A stretch of 64,000 nucleotides of DNA. Origin: an uncultured Clostridia bacterium (lineage in GTDB: Bacteria > Bacillota > Clostridia > TANB77 > CAG-508). Location: positions 1 to 64,000 of the forward strand of contig CANQZP010000001.1 of NCBI GenBank assembly GCA_947628395.1, given 5' to 3'. Below the pieces are notes generated by a model that saw only the letters and a list, made by a program, of their open reading frames with translations, made no database searches and was not told where the DNA came from. Below, piece by piece: positions 1 through 9,400 of this stretch; position 1 is the first letter of the stretch; each line of letters begins with the position of its first letter. The position numbers and the translations under genes were made by a program.

Positions 1-143
1 GGCGATTGATAATCGCCCCTACGTTCCATTTGACATTATATAGAACAAACTTTGAATTGCGAGCGATTGATAATCGCCCCTACGTTCTATTTGACATATA
101 TAGAACAAACTTTGAATTGCGGGCGATTGATAATCGCCCCTAC
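1..143. repeat. Tandem copies of palindromic repeat family A
   Basis: Three copies of a palindrome with core GCGATTGATAATCGC followed by CCCTAC start at 2, 63 and 123, giving a period of 60-61 bases. The spacers between copies are almost identical to each other (TTGACAT, TATAGAACAAAC, TTTGAATTGCG), so the whole ~60-bp unit is repeated. The first copy is cut by the window edge. The last copy runs into the 3' end of hslO and its CTAC supplies the TAG stop codon of that gene. Similar palindromes recur throughout the intergenic DNA of this window. Confidence 0.9.
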
Positions 144-1027
144 TGTTTTTTATTAATAATTTTGTCAATATGATTCCTATCAAAAACATACTTCTTATTG
201 CAAAAATTACACACAGTTTCTATATCCTCACCACTATTTAAAATCTCTTTTAACTCATCTCGTCCTAAAGAAATTAACCCTTTCTCAAACCTCTCCTCAC
301 TACAATCACACTCATATTTTGGAACAAAATCATTCTCTAGAATAAATAAATTATTATCGCCAGTCACAACTTCAGCAATATTCTCCAACTCCATATCTTT
401 CTCAAGCATACTACTAATAGGAGGAACATTCTCAATATTCTTTTCTAAACTACTAATCACATCCTCATCAGCATCAGGTATTAATGTTACAATATACCCT
501 CCAGCAGATTTAACACCATCTTTATTGACTAAAACCCCCAAAGCTACAACAGTCGGTTGCTGTTCAGACTCAGCAAAATAATGAACAAAATCTTCAGCAA
601 TCTCACCAGTGATAATAGGAGTAATACCAATATAAGGCTCCTTAAGTCCCATATCCTTAATAATATTTATAAACCCATCTTTACCAACAGCACCACCTAC
701 ATCAATCTTACCATCATCCCTTATAGGTAATTCTACATGTGGATTTTGAACATATCCTTTTACTTTAAGTCCATGATTTGCAACACAAACAATACTACCA
801 ATTGGTCCATTTCCTTTCATTTGAATAGTTATACTTTCCTTATCACTCTTAATCCCAGCACCAATAAGCTCAGCCATTGTTAAAACTCTTCCTAATGTTG
901 CAGTAGCAGTTGGACTCAAATCATGAATCTTCCTTGCATCATCAACCAAAGAAGTACTCTTAATTAAAGTAACACTAACCTTTCCCCCATAAGCTAAACA
1001 TTTAATTAATCTATCTTCATTTTCCAT
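140..1027 (-). CDS. hslO: Redox-regulated chaperone Hsp33
   Basis: This encodes Hsp33, a cytosolic holdase chaperone that is activated by oxidation and protects unfolding proteins. The 295-residue length is normal for the family. The C-terminal zinc-switch cysteines are visible as CDC (residues about 240 and 242) and CNFC (about 273 and 276), which is the expected CxC plus CxxC arrangement. The N-terminal part carries the family's glycine-rich core (KGNGPIGSIVCVANHG). The start is an ATG preceded by AAGGAG at a normal distance. The TAG stop codon lies inside a family A palindromic repeat, so an intergenic repeat abuts or defines the end of the gene. No partner gene is visible in the window. 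Confidence 0.95.
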   Translation of the reverse strand: MENEDRLIKCLAYGGKVSVTLIKSTSLVDDARKIHDLSPTATATLGRVLTMAELIGAGIKSDKESITIQMKGNGPIGSIVCVANHGLKVKGYVQNPHVELPIRDDGKIDVGGAVGKDGFINIIKDMGLKEPYIGITPIITGEIAEDFVHYFAESEQQPTVVALGVLVNKDGVKSAGGYIVTLIPDADEDVISSLEKNIENVPPISSMLEKDMELENIAEVVTGDNNLFILENDFVPKYECDCSEERFEKGLISLGRDELKEILNSGEDIETVCNFCNKKYVFDRNHIDKIINKKQ

Positions 1028-1126
1028 ATAAAAACTCCTTAAACAAAATCTTTATAATTTATAACACATTATCTCTCAAAAGTAAATAATAATTTTTTAC
1101 GTAAGGAATATCAAAATATTTTTTCC

Positions 1127-1222
1127 GGGCGATTAAAATCGCCCTTACGGTTTGCATTTGGTTCTGTTTTGGTTTTTGATTGGCGGACGTTGTAGGGGCG
1201 GGGCTTGTCTCCGCCCGTTTGC
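1127..1222. repeat. Composite family A repeats
   Basis: An inverted repeat GGGCGATTAAAATCGCCC at about 1127-1145 is followed by a linker (TACGGTTTGCATTTGG) and a second palindrome, GTAGGGGCGGGGC / CTCCGCCC, at about 1190-1220. The linker is shared, in the opposite orientation, with copies near 27.3 and 27.7 kb. The region between hslO and the surface-protein operon holds only this repeat and the terminator. Confidence 0.8.
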
Positions 1223-1274
1223 CCGCCCTACATATCGCACTGCACATTCTCCATACATTCCAAAATCGAACCCC

Positions 1275-1307
1275 AAAAAAGAACATGAGGTAAAAAACCT
1301 CATGTTC
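1275..1307 (-). terminator. Rho-independent terminator of the surface-protein operon
   Basis: On the minus strand an 11-bp perfect stem (GAACATGAGGT / ACCTCATGTTC, loop of five bases) is followed by a run of six T. It lies about 20 bases beyond the stop of the 1699-aa surface protein, where the transcript should end. Confidence 0.85.
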
Positions 1308-1323
1308 TTAAAATATATTAAAT

Positions 1324-4300
1324 TTAATGTCTATCTACGATGAATTTCTTGATTACGAAAATTCCACCTGCAAGAACAATTCCTGCAATCATTATTACAA
1401 ATGTATAATTATCCTTTTGTACCTCTTGAGGAGCAATACCAGTAGGATCAGTAAATGTTAATACATCAGTAGCACCTGCATCTCTTTCACCATTTAGATG
1501 TTTTACTTCTCCATTAACAGATATCTCTTTAGCACCATCATAATCTTCTACTATTCTGCCTTCATCATAACCAGTAGCAGCTATATAAGCACCTCTAGAA
1601 GGTTCAGCATTACCAGGAACACTATTCATATCCCTTCTACCTACAGTATTAGAATAACTTAATATCTCAGCAATATTATCGAAATTCAAATTATTAGAAT
1701 CAGTTTCACCAGAAGTAGTCTTAGAAGTACTTATTCTAATTTCTCCACTAGTTGTACCTAAACCTTCAGCACTCTCAGGTACTAAGCTTGATAATAATGA
1801 AGCATTATAATTAATATCCTCAGAAACTACTATATTAGCTTTACCAGTTCCTTCAAAAGATACACCCTTATCATCAACAATCATACCATCAGTATTATAT
1901 ACAGAATCAGATAATAACTCATTATTCTTTAACTCTTCTACAGTAATTGACTTCCAAGCATGATTTTCAGTATTTAAATTCTCTGTCTCATCCATAGCAA
2001 TATCATTATCAATATAATCAATAACTTGTTCTACATTAGTTGTTACTATCTTATCAGAAGAAGCAATTTTATTTGTATAGTAATTATTACCTACATAAGT
2101 ACCATAAGTAATCTTACCAGATTTATATTCATCTGTTTCTTCTAATTCTAAAACCTTCGCTAAAATGTCATCAGATTTTGTATAATTTGCAAGTTCACCT
2201 GTCCAATCAACTTCAGAAGTATTTGTAACTTTAATCTTATAACCAACCTTAATTGATAAATTATTCAAATATGATTTTTCAATATTTACATATTTAACAC
2301 CTTGAACATTGTTGCTTTCTGGTATATTTAATAATCTATCAGCTTGAGAAGATTTATCTACATCAATACTTCCATCATCATTAAATACAACTTTTAAGAT
2401 CTCTTCTGAACCATCTAATTTATATAAAGTAATTTCAGAAATCATTTTCTTAAGTTCTAATGCTGTCTCAGATCTCTTCTCTAAACCAAAGTCTATATCT
2501 TTTACTGTATAAGTATAACTTGCTTTTCCATCAACTAATTTCATTTGACCATTTTCAATAAAGTCTTCTGGCTCAATCTCTAAATTCATCTTAGCAGTAT
2601 TAGCAACCATCTGAGTATTAGCAATTAAATCATTATGATTATTACCATTATCAGCACTCTCTAAAACTGTACCAACTTTATTTCCAATTGTTCTAGAGTA
2701 AGCTACAACTTTCATTCTTTGAAGCTCATAATCTCTAGCATCAGAAACTCTAGATTTATTTACATCAGCAGTAGATTTAATATCTTGCCATTCTTGATTT
2801 AAATCAGTCATACCTGCTTGATAAGCAGTATTCTTATAATCTTGACCATTGTATTTAACAACATCTTCTTTGTTACCATATTTAAATCTTACTACATAGT
2901 TTCCTGCAAGTACACCCTTAAAGTTATATACACCGTCATTTCCAGTAACTACATCTAATTTATAATTTGACATATCACTATCAGTTAAACTAAAGTATTT
3001 CTTAATATCCTCTTCTGTCCAAATCTTCTCATATTCAATTCCATCAATATTAATCTTTTCAACTAATTGAACATCTATATTTGGTATTGTAGTCTCACCA
3101 TTATCAAAGATTCCATTACCAACCTTTTGTCCATAATCAATAGTCTCAGTTTCATTATCTTCCCAAACAACACCATTTATTTCTCTCTCAAAATCATTTA
3201 AAACTATTCTTGCTGCTGGTGCTGATTCTGTTTCATCTTCATACCAAGCCTTGTCAGTAACTTTATTTAAATCAATATTATCAGGAGCTGAATCTCTATC
3301 TATTCTACCTGCAACTGTACCATCAGTATTGTAACTTGAATAACTTGCAATTTCAGCTACATTATTCTTTTCACCTAATAATTCAGATTCCCTAGTACCA
3401 TTTTTAATACCATTTTGATTTACTTCATAAGTTACAAACAATTGTAATTGTTCACCAGATTTTAATTTTATTCCATTAAATGCAGTTATATTTCCTTGTT
3501 TATAACTACTATTTTTGCTTTGTTGTTCAGCCGTGTTCCAACTAAAGTTATCCATACCATTTGAAGTATAATCATATTTTGGAACATCTTCTCTTCCAAT
3601 AACTCTATAGTAAGATGGTTCTGCTACAACTTTAGCAGTTCTATTAGTTCCATCAAATATATTAGCAGTTTGATTTTCAGTTATTAATGTAAATGTCTTA
3701 TCATAGTAATCATTAATGCTATTTATAACCATATCATAAGTTCCTTCATTGAAAAGAGAAATTTTATAAGTTAAATATAATTTAAGTTCTGTATCACCTT
3801 TTATGGCCTTTACTTGATCACTAGATGTCTCATATACTTTTGATCTATATTCATAATCAGAACTATATAATCCTACTGTATAATTAGCAGTCTTAGCGTT
3901 TTCTAATTGAATATTTAAGAATTCAGCATATTCATCTGATTCAAAATCAACTAATGAATTATATTTCTTAGTAACTTCTTTTTCATTTACAACTATATTA
4001 GCTTTATATAAATCTTTAGAAATACCTAAATCAGATTCTTGTCTGTATTTAACAGCTAAATTAATATGTAACATATAATTATAAATTGTATAATATTTAG
4101 TCTTTGTAACTTTTCCGCTCTTTTCAACTGTTTGAGTTACTTCATCAGCATCATCCTTTGTAATCTTATGATTTACTGGGAAGTAAAGTCCAGCATTTGC
4201 TGTAGAAGCATCTATTTTATATTGATCTAAAATATGTCCATTTCCATCAATAGTTACAAGTGAAGATTTTCTCTTACTAGCAACATCATTTGAAACTGTT

Positions 4301-6423
4301 TCAGAAGTATAATCTAATTTCATATCTCCAGCATATCCTGTAGTATTTCCTTGTTCATCAATAGGATTTCCACCTGTGATAGTTTCAAATTTTTGATTAA
4401 ATTTAGCTCTAATATCACTATTTTCCTTTGCTAAAGAGTCTTTAGAATATTTACTATCTTTATCAGCTCTTGAAGCATTTATATAAGTTGCTACATCACC
4501 ATTTGCAGTAGGTAGAACTGCAGATGATGTATAATTTTGTCCATCATATTTAAATACTACATCATAAATAATTTCATCATCATTCTTTTTCTCTGTACCA
4601 GGAACTAACATTTTTGGAATTTTATAATTACCATTTTCATCAGTATATATAGGGAATGTTAATTCCTTTTCTCCAGACTCATCATATATCTTAGCTAATT
4701 CTCTACTTGTTTCTTTTCCTGAAGAATCTCTTGATACTTTATATACATAAACTTCAGCATTTTTATATCCTGATTCTCCTTCATCACGTTTACCATCTAC
4801 TAAACTTCCATTAGCTTTGTCTTTTTCATTATCAATCCAAACCTCACCTGACATAGGAATTGTAAGTTCTATTTCATCCTCACCATCACCATCATCATCA
4901 TCGTCGTCATCATCGCCACCATCTGGTGTATATGGTGGTGTCTTATCTGTGTCATATGGAGGAGTTGGTGTAGCTGGTGGTATTGGTTCATCTGGTGTAT
5001 TTGGTTCATCAGGTACTGGATATCTTAATATACCATTAAATAATGAATATGATGCATCTTCATACCATCTAGCAGCCTCTAATCCTAAAGAAAATGGTTG
5101 TGATCTTCTATTATCTATTGCTGTACACTCTAAAGTATGAATATATGTTGGGAATAATCCATCAGAAGCCACTTCTGTTTTAGGAGTCCAAGATACAATA
5201 TTATATGTACCTTTTAAATTCTCATAAGTAGCACCAGCATTCATATATTTAAAGTCAACTTTAATATCACTAATTTTAGTTATATCTTCCATATAATCTA
5301 AACGAATATAGAATTCTTCACCATCATGTGGATATTCAGCAAGTGCTCCAGCTTCTTCTCTTACATTTTTATATTCTATATCCCATTTAGAATCATCGAT
5401 TTCAACTTCTTGAGAAGAATTTCCATTTACTTTTGTACCTTTAATAGTCATATTAGAAATTCCTGAAAACATTACTTCTCCTCTATCAGAAGAGTTTGTT
5501 ACCCATTCTTGATAATTAATACTAAAAGGTCCAATTAAATATTGTCTTCTCTCTGAATCATATCTTACTAAAGCATTATTCTTATTTGAAGATACATTAA
5601 ATTTAATTTCTGGAGCAGGTACTGTTACTGTTTTACCATTTACAGTTACAGTTTTATTAGTAGTTCCTGATCCATTTCTTACACTATTTAAATAAATTTC
5701 AAAAGCTTTTGCTTCACTAGAAAAACTATTTTGTTTTACAGGAGTACCTTTACTACCTGCAGGTGTACTCCACCAAGCTTGCTGTACATAAGTATATGGG
5801 AAATAATCACTACCAACAGAAGCTGTTTCAATATAGAAATAATCATTTCCTTCTTTAAGTACATAATCTTTTGGTTGACCATTATCATCTATATCTACTC
5901 CATATACAGTTTCACCATTAATATTCATTTCATAAGAACTATTTATTTCACCTGTATATTTTCTATTAGTTCTATTAAAAACAGTTGCTGTATTTCCATT
6001 AGTATTTTCAGTCATCTCAGATAATATATAAGCTTCCTCTGGAACTGCAGTTACAGGTCCACTACTTGTATATCTACCTAAAGTTTTACTAGTTGTAGCA
6101 CTATATGGATTTCTTCTATATCCAACCTCTCCAGTAGTAAAAGCTATTTCATCTTCTTCTGGAACAGGTATTGCTCTTGAATAGTCACCTGATGTAACTA
6201 CAGTAGAAGCTTCTCCTGGAAGAGCTATATCATGTCCAGAACAAAGTAAGTTAAATTGTTTAATTAAATCATTATAAGTTATAACTGGATATCCTGAAGG
6301 GTAACCAATACCTTCTGACGCCATTTCAGTAGTAACAGTTGCAGTTACATGATATCCAATAACAGCTAGGACGGTAATTAATATAAATATTACAATTTCT
6401 AAAAATATTTTCTTGCGATTCAT
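1324..6423 (-). CDS. Large membrane-anchored surface protein with SdrD-B/CnaB-like domains
   Basis: I predict a secreted, cell-surface protein of 1699 residues. The start is the ATG at 6423 (MNRKKIFLEI), because AGGAGGTGG sits just upstream; it is one base past the stop of the preceding gene, so translation is probably coupled. A hydrophobic stretch near residues 6-25 looks like a signal anchor. A Pro-rich and poly-Asp linker lies near residue 510, then SdrD-B-like units begin with SGEVWIDN and NGVVWEDN. A C-terminal transmembrane helix (YTFVIMIAGIVLAGGIFVI) ends in a short basic tail. No LPXTG motif is present. The C-terminal half resembles the 3392-aa protein at 11.8-22.0 kb, sharing strings such as YNGQDYKNT and DARDYE. 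Domain names come from visual resemblance. The exact function, perhaps adhesion or a wall-spanning structure, is unknown. Confidence 0.75.
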   Translation of the reverse strand: MNRKKIFLEIVIFILITVLAVIGYHVTATVTTEMASEGIGYPSGYPVITYNDLIKQFNLLCSGHDIALPGEASTVVTSGDYSRAIPVPEEDEIAFTTGEVGYRRNPYSATTSKTLGRYTSSGPVTAVPEEAYILSEMTENTNGNTATVFNRTNRKYTGEINSSYEMNINGETVYGVDIDDNGQPKDYVLKEGNDYFYIETASVGSDYFPYTYVQQAWWSTPAGSKGTPVKQNSFSSEAKAFEIYLNSVRNGSGTTNKTVTVNGKTVTVPAPEIKFNVSSNKNNALVRYDSERRQYLIGPFSINYQEWVTNSSDRGEVMFSGISNMTIKGTKVNGNSSQEVEIDDSKWDIEYKNVREEAGALAEYPHDGEEFYIRLDYMEDITKISDIKVDFKYMNAGATYENLKGTYNIVSWTPKTEVASDGLFPTYIHTLECTAIDNRRSQPFSLGLEAARWYEDASYSLFNGILRYPVPDEPNTPDEPIPPATPTPPYDTDKTPPYTPDGGDDDDDDDDGDGEDEIELTIPMSGEVWIDNEKDKANGSLVDGKRDEGESGYKNAEVYVYKVSRDSSGKETSRELAKIYDESGEKELTFPIYTDENGNYKIPKMLVPGTEKKNDDEIIYDVVFKYDGQNYTSSAVLPTANGDVATYINASRADKDSKYSKDSLAKENSDIRAKFNQKFETITGGNPIDEQGNTTGYAGDMKLDYTSETVSNDVASKRKSSLVTIDGNGHILDQYKIDASTANAGLYFPVNHKITKDDADEVTQTVEKSGKVTKTKYYTIYNYMLHINLAVKYRQESDLGISKDLYKANIVVNEKEVTKKYNSLVDFESDEYAEFLNIQLENAKTANYTVGLYSSDYEYRSKVYETSSDQVKAIKGDTELKLYLTYKISLFNEGTYDMVINSINDYYDKTFTLITENQTANIFDGTNRTAKVVAEPSYYRVIGREDVPKYDYTSNGMDNFSWNTAEQQSKNSSYKQGNITAFNGIKLKSGEQLQLFVTYEVNQNGIKNGTRESELLGEKNNVAEIASYSSYNTDGTVAGRIDRDSAPDNIDLNKVTDKAWYEDETESAPAARIVLNDFEREINGVVWEDNETETIDYGQKVGNGIFDNGETTIPNIDVQLVEKINIDGIEYEKIWTEEDIKKYFSLTDSDMSNYKLDVVTGNDGVYNFKGVLAGNYVVRFKYGNKEDVVKYNGQDYKNTAYQAGMTDLNQEWQDIKSTADVNKSRVSDARDYELQRMKVVAYSRTIGNKVGTVLESADNGNNHNDLIANTQMVANTAKMNLEIEPEDFIENGQMKLVDGKASYTYTVKDIDFGLEKRSETALELKKMISEITLYKLDGSEEILKVVFNDDGSIDVDKSSQADRLLNIPESNNVQGVKYVNIEKSYLNNLSIKVGYKIKVTNTSEVDWTGELANYTKSDDILAKVLELEETDEYKSGKITYGTYVGNNYYTNKIASSDKIVTTNVEQVIDYIDNDIAMDETENLNTENHAWKSITVEELKNNELLSDSVYNTDGMIVDDKGVSFEGTGKANIVVSEDINYNASLLSSLVPESAEGLGTTSGEIRISTSKTTSGETDSNNLNFDNIAEILSYSNTVGRRDMNSVPGNAEPSRGAYIAATGYDEGRIVEDYDGAKEISVNGEVKHLNGERDAGATDVLTFTDPTGIAPQEVQKDNYTFVIMIAGIVLAGGIFVIKKFIVDRH

Positions 6424-6424
6424 A

Positions 6425-9400
6425 TTAATCCACCTCCTTTTTTTCAAAATACCATTTAATCTTAAACCTATTCTTTCTGATTACTATTAATATCGTAATC
6501 GCAATTATTGCTATAACTACTATAGCAGATATATAAATTAATGTATCACCAGTATTTATAGATAAGATTGCATCTGCCTTTCCAAAATCATCTTCATTTT
6601 GAGCTTTATTATTTGGAGTTGAATCTCTATCTGAAATACCAAGTTTGTTATAAGCTACAGATATTTCAGCTATATTATTTACAATACCAGTATTATTTTC
6701 TGTCATTTCCTTAGTTAGAATCAATGTAACAGTCTTTTCTTGGCCTTTAACTAATGGTGTATTAGCCAATTCTTCATTATAAAGATTTCCATCAGAACCC
6801 TCATACCAATTTGGATTTAGTTCTGTAGTAAATTCCATTCCTTCTGGCATATAATCAACTATTTTCTTAGCATATCCTTCTACATCGCCTTCATTTTTTA
6901 CAGTCAATTTATATTCAACAATAACTTTTGTACTAGATAAATATTTTCCTGGTATATCAATCTTAGCTAAAGTTTGATTATCAAAATCATAAGCTTTAGT
7001 TCCATTATCATTTTGAACAGTTATTTTTGAAATAGTCTTATTCATTGATAAATCAAATATACTAGCAGCAATTAAACCAATATTTACATTTGAAACACTA
7101 CCATTAGAAATTGTTATTGTATCAGTAACACCAACATTTCTAGCAGTACCATTTTCTTCTATTTGTGAACTAATAACATCTGAATTTAGATTTTCAGTTA
7201 CATTTTCTTTCTTATAATCTGCTAATCCATATCTACTAGAGTTATAATAAAATACTACATAATAATTTCCATTTGGTAAATTACTAAATACATATTCTCC
7301 TGAACTTGATGTTGAAACTGTTTTTACTTTCTTTCCAGTAGAAGCATTATATACACTAGCCTCTATTCCTTCTAATCCAACATCGCCTTCATCTTTTTGT
7401 CCATTTTGATTTGAGTCAAGCCAAGCTGTACCAGTTATTTTATATTTTGATTCATCATTAACACTAATATTTTGAATCTCAGTGGTATTGTTACTATTAT
7501 TAGTTTGTCCATTTATAAAATCATTATCTTGAACTGTTTCTGAATTAACTGCTGATTTTTCAATTATATTAGTTACTTTATTTGTATTAACAGTATCTGA
7601 ATTTGAACTCTCTACTTTAGCAACATTAGAAACCGTTCTTTCTTTTTGAGCTATATTATTCGCAGTAGCAGCTACATTAACTGTAAGTTCACTATTAGGA
7701 GCTATACTTGTATAAACTATAGTATCTTCATTTCTAGAAATTGGTCTTGAAACATCAACTCCGTCTATCTTATAACTTAAACTCTTTACATTTAACTCTT
7801 CTGGTAAAAGATCTGTTACTTCAACTTGGTTTGCTTGTACAATACCTTCATTCTTAACAGTAATACTATAATCTACAACTTCACCTTCTTTTAAATATTC
7901 ACCATCTTGAAGAGAAGATTGTTTAACTACTAATTTAGGTCTAGCTAAAGTTTCAGATACATCACCTGTATAATAATTCTCTGAATTAACAGTTACTTTT
8001 GAGTTTGTAGATATTTTATCTTCATATGTATTTCCAGATAAATTACCAGCTACAGCTATTAAAACAACATATTTTGTAGAACCACTCTTAATATTATCAA
8101 TTGTCCAAGTAACCTTTCTATTATCCATATCATAATTACATCCATTTGTATTTTTTACTAGATTTAAGTCTTTGTCAAAATCTTGAACATAATTTTCACT
8201 ATATTTTAATAAACTTGGTAAGTCTTTTTCTACTTTTACATTTTGTAAATCAGAATCTGATGTATTCTTTACAGCGATTTTATATACAATCTCATCATTT
8301 TCCTGAATAATTTCAGAAATTGTTTCAGTATATTCATCAGTTACAACTGTAGCATTTTCTATTGGATTTACAATTTCTTCTGATTCTAATGTCTTAGCTA
8401 AATCTTTAGCAGTTACATCAGTTTTCCATACAAGCTCATTATTATCTTCAGATAATTTATTTACTTCTACGAAAAATTCTGCTGTCTTTGTCTCACCTGG
8501 TTTAATTTCATCTACTTCTATTTTATTTTCTTTTCCGTCTTTATACTTCCATCCTTTTTCTTCATAAATAGAACCTTGTTTTTGATATTCTACAAAACTT
8601 GTACCATTAGGAAGCTCAGTCTTTGCTACAACATCTTTTGCAGTTTCTTCACCAGTATTTTTAATACTTACTGAATATTTAATTTTTTCATACTCTTTTA
8701 CAGATTCACCATTTCCTACATTTACTTTAGTCTCTATAGATAAGTTAGGACCTTTTCCTGTAGTAAGACCTACTAAATCTGGAGTAGCAACTTCCATATT
8801 TTCAGCAACCTCAGTTACATTATTAAATATAGCTGCAAAAGAACCATAAATATTATTATTATGTTCTAGATTTCCTGGAATCTTATATTCATAAGAAAAT
8901 CTTAAAACATCAGAAGGAGCCATCTCATAATTATTAGTAACTATTAAATATGATTTTACCTTAGAAAAATCAGTTACATCAGTAGTCCATCCATTTTCGC
9001 TATTTTCTAAGTCATCTGTTGCCATTCCATTTTCTGAATAATAAATAGTAACATTTGCTTTATTTTCAGGGTTTGGAACAAGTTGTGAAACTAAAGTTGT
9101 ATCAACTGTAGTTCCTAAATCCTCACCTGTTTTTATATCTTTATTTCCTTTAAAAGGAATTCTTCCAAGTATCTTTACATCTCTGCAGATATTTTGATTA
9201 TTATTCATAACTAAGATATCCATAGTAGCTACTTTTTCTTCATCAAATATTTCAATCTTATCAGTAACTTTTCCTTGTTCTACTGAAGTTATCTTAGAAT
9301 TATTATCATTATAGTTAGATGTTGAGTTTACTGTTATAACACCAGTTGGAGCTGTATAAGCAATCTTAGTATCAGACGAACCTACATCTCCATTTTTATT

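Noticed and set aside
1..143. Regular repeats with ~60-bp period resembling a CRISPR array
   Set aside because: The intervals between palindromes are nearly identical to one another, there are only three units, and no cas genes are present. They are tandem family A repeats.
4817..5140. Plus-strand Ser/Gly-rich frame opposite the 1699-aa gene
   Set aside because: It is the complement of the poly-Asp and Pro-rich linker of the real gene and has no ribosome site.
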